Under the pieces are notes generated by a model. It was given only the letters and a program-made list of their open reading frames with translations, had not been told where the DNA came from and searched no databases. DNA of 7,077 bases, from assembly GCA_014381385.1 (NCBI GenBank), contig JACNLR010000043.1, positions 1 to 7,077 on the forward strand, read 5' to 3'. Below are positions 4,692 through 7,077 of the stretch, piece by piece. The translations under genes were made by a program, and so were the position numbers. The number at the start of each line of letters is the position of its first letter. Position 1 is the stretch's first letter. This stretch comes from Planctomycetota bacterium. GTDB lineage: Bacteria > Planctomycetota > Phycisphaerae > Phycisphaerales > SM1A02.

Positions 4692-7077
4692 ATGGCAACC
4701 CAATCAAAACAGCCTGTTGGCAGCAAACCAGATAATCCAAACATCGTTATTGATAAGGTAACGAATAGCTTGCGGACAACCGCACAGGACATCGTCCCTT
4801 GGTTTCTTGAGCAAATGCCTCTGATGTATTTCCAAGATACTGCTGAGGAAACGCAACTTGCGCATTTGCGAGCAATTATTGCTGCTAGGGCATCTGGACG
4901 CCCCATTGAACTCACCCTAAGGTCCGAAGATGGATCAGAGTGGACATGCATGCGACCACTTGACTATCCGGGCGTACTTGCTGAGATTATGGCAGAACTT
5001 CCAATGGAAGAAACGTTACGCGCTGCAAAAATCCATACAGCAAGCGATGGCGGACTCGTCGTTGACACCTTTGAATTTGGTGAAGCAGCACCGTTTTCAC
5101 CAGAAAACGCTGTTCACGCAAAACAAGTTGAAGAAACCATCGCCTATGTGAAAGAACATGGGCTCCAATGGGGTACAGAACAAATACGTGAATATTTCAC
5201 GCGTTGCTCCGACGATTACCTTTCCACGATTACCCCATTGCGAATGGAGAAACACTGGCAACTCGTGCAGAAGTTAACCGGTACCGATGGAACTACCGTT
5301 GCCCTAGAAAGGGAAACCGACCAAACACTTAGCCGAATCATCGTTGCCGTAAGCAATTCAACTAGACGCTCCATGTTGCAACGCATCGCCACTAGACTCA
5401 GTAAGTCGAAAATTAATATTCACCGTGCGTACCTTGACAGTATCGAAGACGGTGACAACGGTTGGATTACGCTTGTTGGCTGCGTTGTGCAAAGCCCAGA
5501 CGGTGGTCCGATTGACGAGTCGAGCCCTCTTTGGAAAGAAGTTCGTGCTGATTTGTTACGACTCAAATGGCTCGACCCACGTACTGTCCGCCTTGGATAT
5601 GCCTACCCAGAACTCACGCTAGAAACAGCGGAGATAATTACAGCAATTCTCGATTTGGTCTACCAAGTATTGGTAAAGAAAAACGCATACGCGTTCAATC
5701 CAACTCGAATGGACGTTTTATCCCGTGAAAATATAGAAATTGCATCTGAAATTGCAGAATTGTTCAGACAACGATTCAACCCAGAAAACCCACTTTCAGA
5801 CGACGCATATGATTTCAAACGCGGGAACATACTCGAGCGAATTACTAACACCGTTGACCTTGAAGACGCTCAAACAATTTTTGTAAGTATGCTAAATGCA
5901 GTAGACGCCGTACGTAGAACAAACTTATTCATCGAAAACCGGTACGCACTAGCAATGCGAATTGATGCTTCTTTACTTACAACCCAAGACAGGCCAGAGT
6001 GTCCATTCGGTGTATTTTTCGTCCATGGCAGAGAGTTCAACGGCTTCCATGTACGGTTCCGCGATATTGCTCGCGGTGGAGTGCGTGCAATTCACCCGCA
6101 CTCCATTGAACAGTATTCACGTGAACAAGAACGGCTCTACGACGAAGCATATAATTTAGCCTTCGCCCAACAACTTAAAAATAAAGACATCCCAGAAGGC
6201 GGTTCAAAAGCTGCACTGCTCGTACATCCAAAGGGTAGAGTCAGTCGAAGCGTCAAGGCTTTTGTCGACTCTATTCTTGATTTGATAACACCAGAGGAAT
6301 CTACGGTAGTAAAAGTTATAGATAGGTTACATCACAAAGAACTGATCTACTTAGGTCCCGATGAGAATATCACACCAAATTTAATCGATTGGGTCGTAGA
6401 CCGCGCACGCCGTCGTGGGTATCCCATGCCAACAGCTCTCATGAGTTCCAAGCCGGGCGCTGGAATTAACCACAAAGAATACGGCGTTACGAGCGAGGGA
6501 GTAATCGTCTTTTTAGATACAGCGTTACTTGCAGTTGGAATAAATCCCAACGAAGATGTTTTCACCGTAAAGATAACGGGTGGACCTGATGGTGACGTTG
6601 CAGGGAACGGCATCCGAATTCTCAACAGAGAGTATGGGGATCGCGCAAAAATTCTTGGTATTGCTGATGGCTCTGGCTGTGGCGAGGACCCCGATGGTCT
6701 TGATCATACTGAACTGCTTCGCCTATTTTATGAAGAACTTCCAATTGCATCGTTTGACCGTACAAAACTGGGACCCCGTGGCAAAATCTCTACCGTCGAC
6801 GATCCAGAGGGCGTGCATTTACGTAACACCATGCACGACCGTATCGAAGCTGATGCATTTATCCCTTGTGGCGGGCGGCCAGCAACGATGCACGGTGAGC
6901 ACATGAGAAACGCATGTTGGGAAATGAAGGAGGACATGGTGGGGGCCGCGTCTTGTGAAGAAAGTAATGGAGATGGAGCTTGTGTTAGGGCGCTTGTTTT
7001 TGGTATGGATGTTGGGGGGTTCGAAGTAGTGGGTGGTGTAGTAGCGGGTGCTGGGGAAGTCGGCGAGGTGTGGTGGT
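4692..7077 (+). CDS. GDH2-type NAD-dependent glutamate dehydrogenase, 115 kDa class (C-terminus cut off and end doubtful)
   Basis: Predicted cytoplasmic enzyme that oxidatively deaminates L-glutamate to 2-oxoglutarate and ammonium with NAD. There are 795 codons without a stop; relatives have roughly 1,050-1,100, so the last part is missing. The N-terminal region (about 1-210) includes VPWFLEQMP and the segment DYPGVLAEIMAELP; an ACT-like stretch begins near residue 213. The catalytic core shows FRDIARGGVR (456-465), KNKDIPEGGSK with the probable catalytic Lys506, YLGPDEN (553-559), HKEYGVTSEGV (594-604), TGGPDGDVAGN (629-639) for the nucleotide-binding fold, and FIPCGGRPAT (723-732). The YNLA...QQ.KNKDIPEGGSK segment matches yeast Gdh2 closely from memory, which separates it from the small hexameric GdhA and from the 180 kDa bacterial class. 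The start ATG is 13 codons after an in-frame TGA; its ribosome-binding site is weak (AGG 13 bases upstream). It is transcribed away from ribF. From about residue 744 (6921) the translation no longer fits the family. Confidence 0.92.
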   Translation, partial: MATQSKQPVGSKPDNPNIVIDKVTNSLRTTAQDIVPWFLEQMPLMYFQDTAEETQLAHLRAIIAARASGRPIELTLRSEDGSEWTCMRPLDYPGVLAEIMAELPMEETLRAAKIHTASDGGLVVDTFEFGEAAPFSPENAVHAKQVEETIAYVKEHGLQWGTEQIREYFTRCSDDYLSTITPLRMEKHWQLVQKLTGTDGTTVALERETDQTLSRIIVAVSNSTRRSMLQRIATRLSKSKINIHRAYLDSIEDGDNGWITLVGCVVQSPDGGPIDESSPLWKEVRADLLRLKWLDPRTVRLGYAYPELTLETAEIITAILDLVYQVLVKKNAYAFNPTRMDVLSRENIEIASEIAELFRQRFNPENPLSDDAYDFKRGNILERITNTVDLEDAQTIFVSMLNAVDAVRRTNLFIENRYALAMRIDASLLTTQDRPECPFGVFFVHGREFNGFHVRFRDIARGGVRAIHPHSIEQYSREQERLYDEAYNLAFAQQLKNKDIPEGGSKAALLVHPKGRVSRSVKAFVDSILDLITPEESTVVKVIDRLHHKELIYLGPDENITPNLIDWVVDRARRRGYPMPTALMSSKPGAGINHKEYGVTSEGVIVFLDTALLAVGINPNEDVFTVKITGGPDGDVAGNGIRILNREYGDRAKILGIADGSGCGEDPDGLDHTELLRLFYEELPIASFDRTKLGPRGKISTVDDPEGVHLRNTMHDRIEADAFIPCGGRPATMHGEHMRNACWEMKEDMVGAASCEESNGDGACVRALVFGMDVGGFEVVGGVVAGAGEVGEVWW
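6921..7077 (+). other. G-rich terminal stretch, suspected low-quality contig end
   Basis: By hand count these 157 bases hold about 73 G, 42 T, 29 A and 13 C, whereas the dehydrogenase sequence just before is balanced. The frame stays open but the protein becomes a Gly/Val-rich string. The family motifs expected next, EGANL...AR and KD.SANK.GV, cannot be read. Faint echoes remain (DGA at about the right distance, then FE..GGVV), as if the true gene were present with many wrong bases. The codons here should not be used in protein comparisons. Confidence 0.65.

Noticed and set aside
4580..4951. Minus-strand open frame of 123 codons covering the divergent region
   Set aside because: Most of it is antisense to the start of the glutamate dehydrogenase gene, the translation resembles nothing, and it would place a third gene across the promoter region.
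6941..7077. G-quadruplex or regulatory G-rich element
   Set aside because: G runs exist, but they lie inside a stretch that should encode a conserved enzyme core and that looks like poor sequence quality at a contig end.

Overview
This 7,077-base window looks like chromosomal DNA of a free-living bacterium of moderate GC. The mix of genes (a GDH2-type NAD-glutamate dehydrogenase, an AfuA-like solute-binding lipoprotein, a three-helix membrane protein with a long coiled coil, and a ribF-nrnA pair) suggests a planctomycete-like lineage, possibly of the Phycisphaerae kind. That placement is inference from protein style and has not been tested by a search. No mobile element, tRNA, rRNA or CRISPR array was seen.

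Layout: positions 1-4533 hold four genes on the minus strand, transcribed right to left and tightly packed: ribF (4533-3634), nrnA (3637-2612, 4-base ATGA overlap), a membrane coiled-coil protein of unknown function (2561-939, 50-base gap with a possible internal promoter), and a lipoprotein solute-binding protein (964 to the left edge, 26-base overlap, incomplete). A 158-base divergent intergenic region (4534-4691) follows. It carries a 10-base perfect direct repeat and weak promoter candidates on both strands. From 4692 to the right edge a large plus-strand gene encodes the first ~795 codons of a GDH2-type (about 115 kDa class) NAD-dependent glutamate dehydrogenase.

How the genes work together: RibF makes FMN and FAD from riboflavin. 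NrnA degrades short RNA oligonucleotides and/or dephosphorylates pAp. These two genes often sit near each other in bacteria in the nusA-infB-rbfA-nrnA-truB-ribF neighbourhood, but here they are directly adjacent, in the opposite order, without truB. The membrane coiled-coil protein and the solute-binding lipoprotein share the transcription direction but have no evident functional link to the first pair. The glutamate dehydrogenase links amino-acid catabolism to 2-oxoglutarate and is divergently transcribed.

Caution: the last ~157 bases (6921-7077) change abruptly to G-rich sequence (about 73 G against 13 C by hand count), and the family motifs expected after the FIPCGGRP segment are not readable there. 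This is most simply a low-quality contig end. I found no convincing novel biological system. The most useful second looks are the divergent promoter repeat, the unknown membrane coiled-coil protein, and the suspicious right-hand end.
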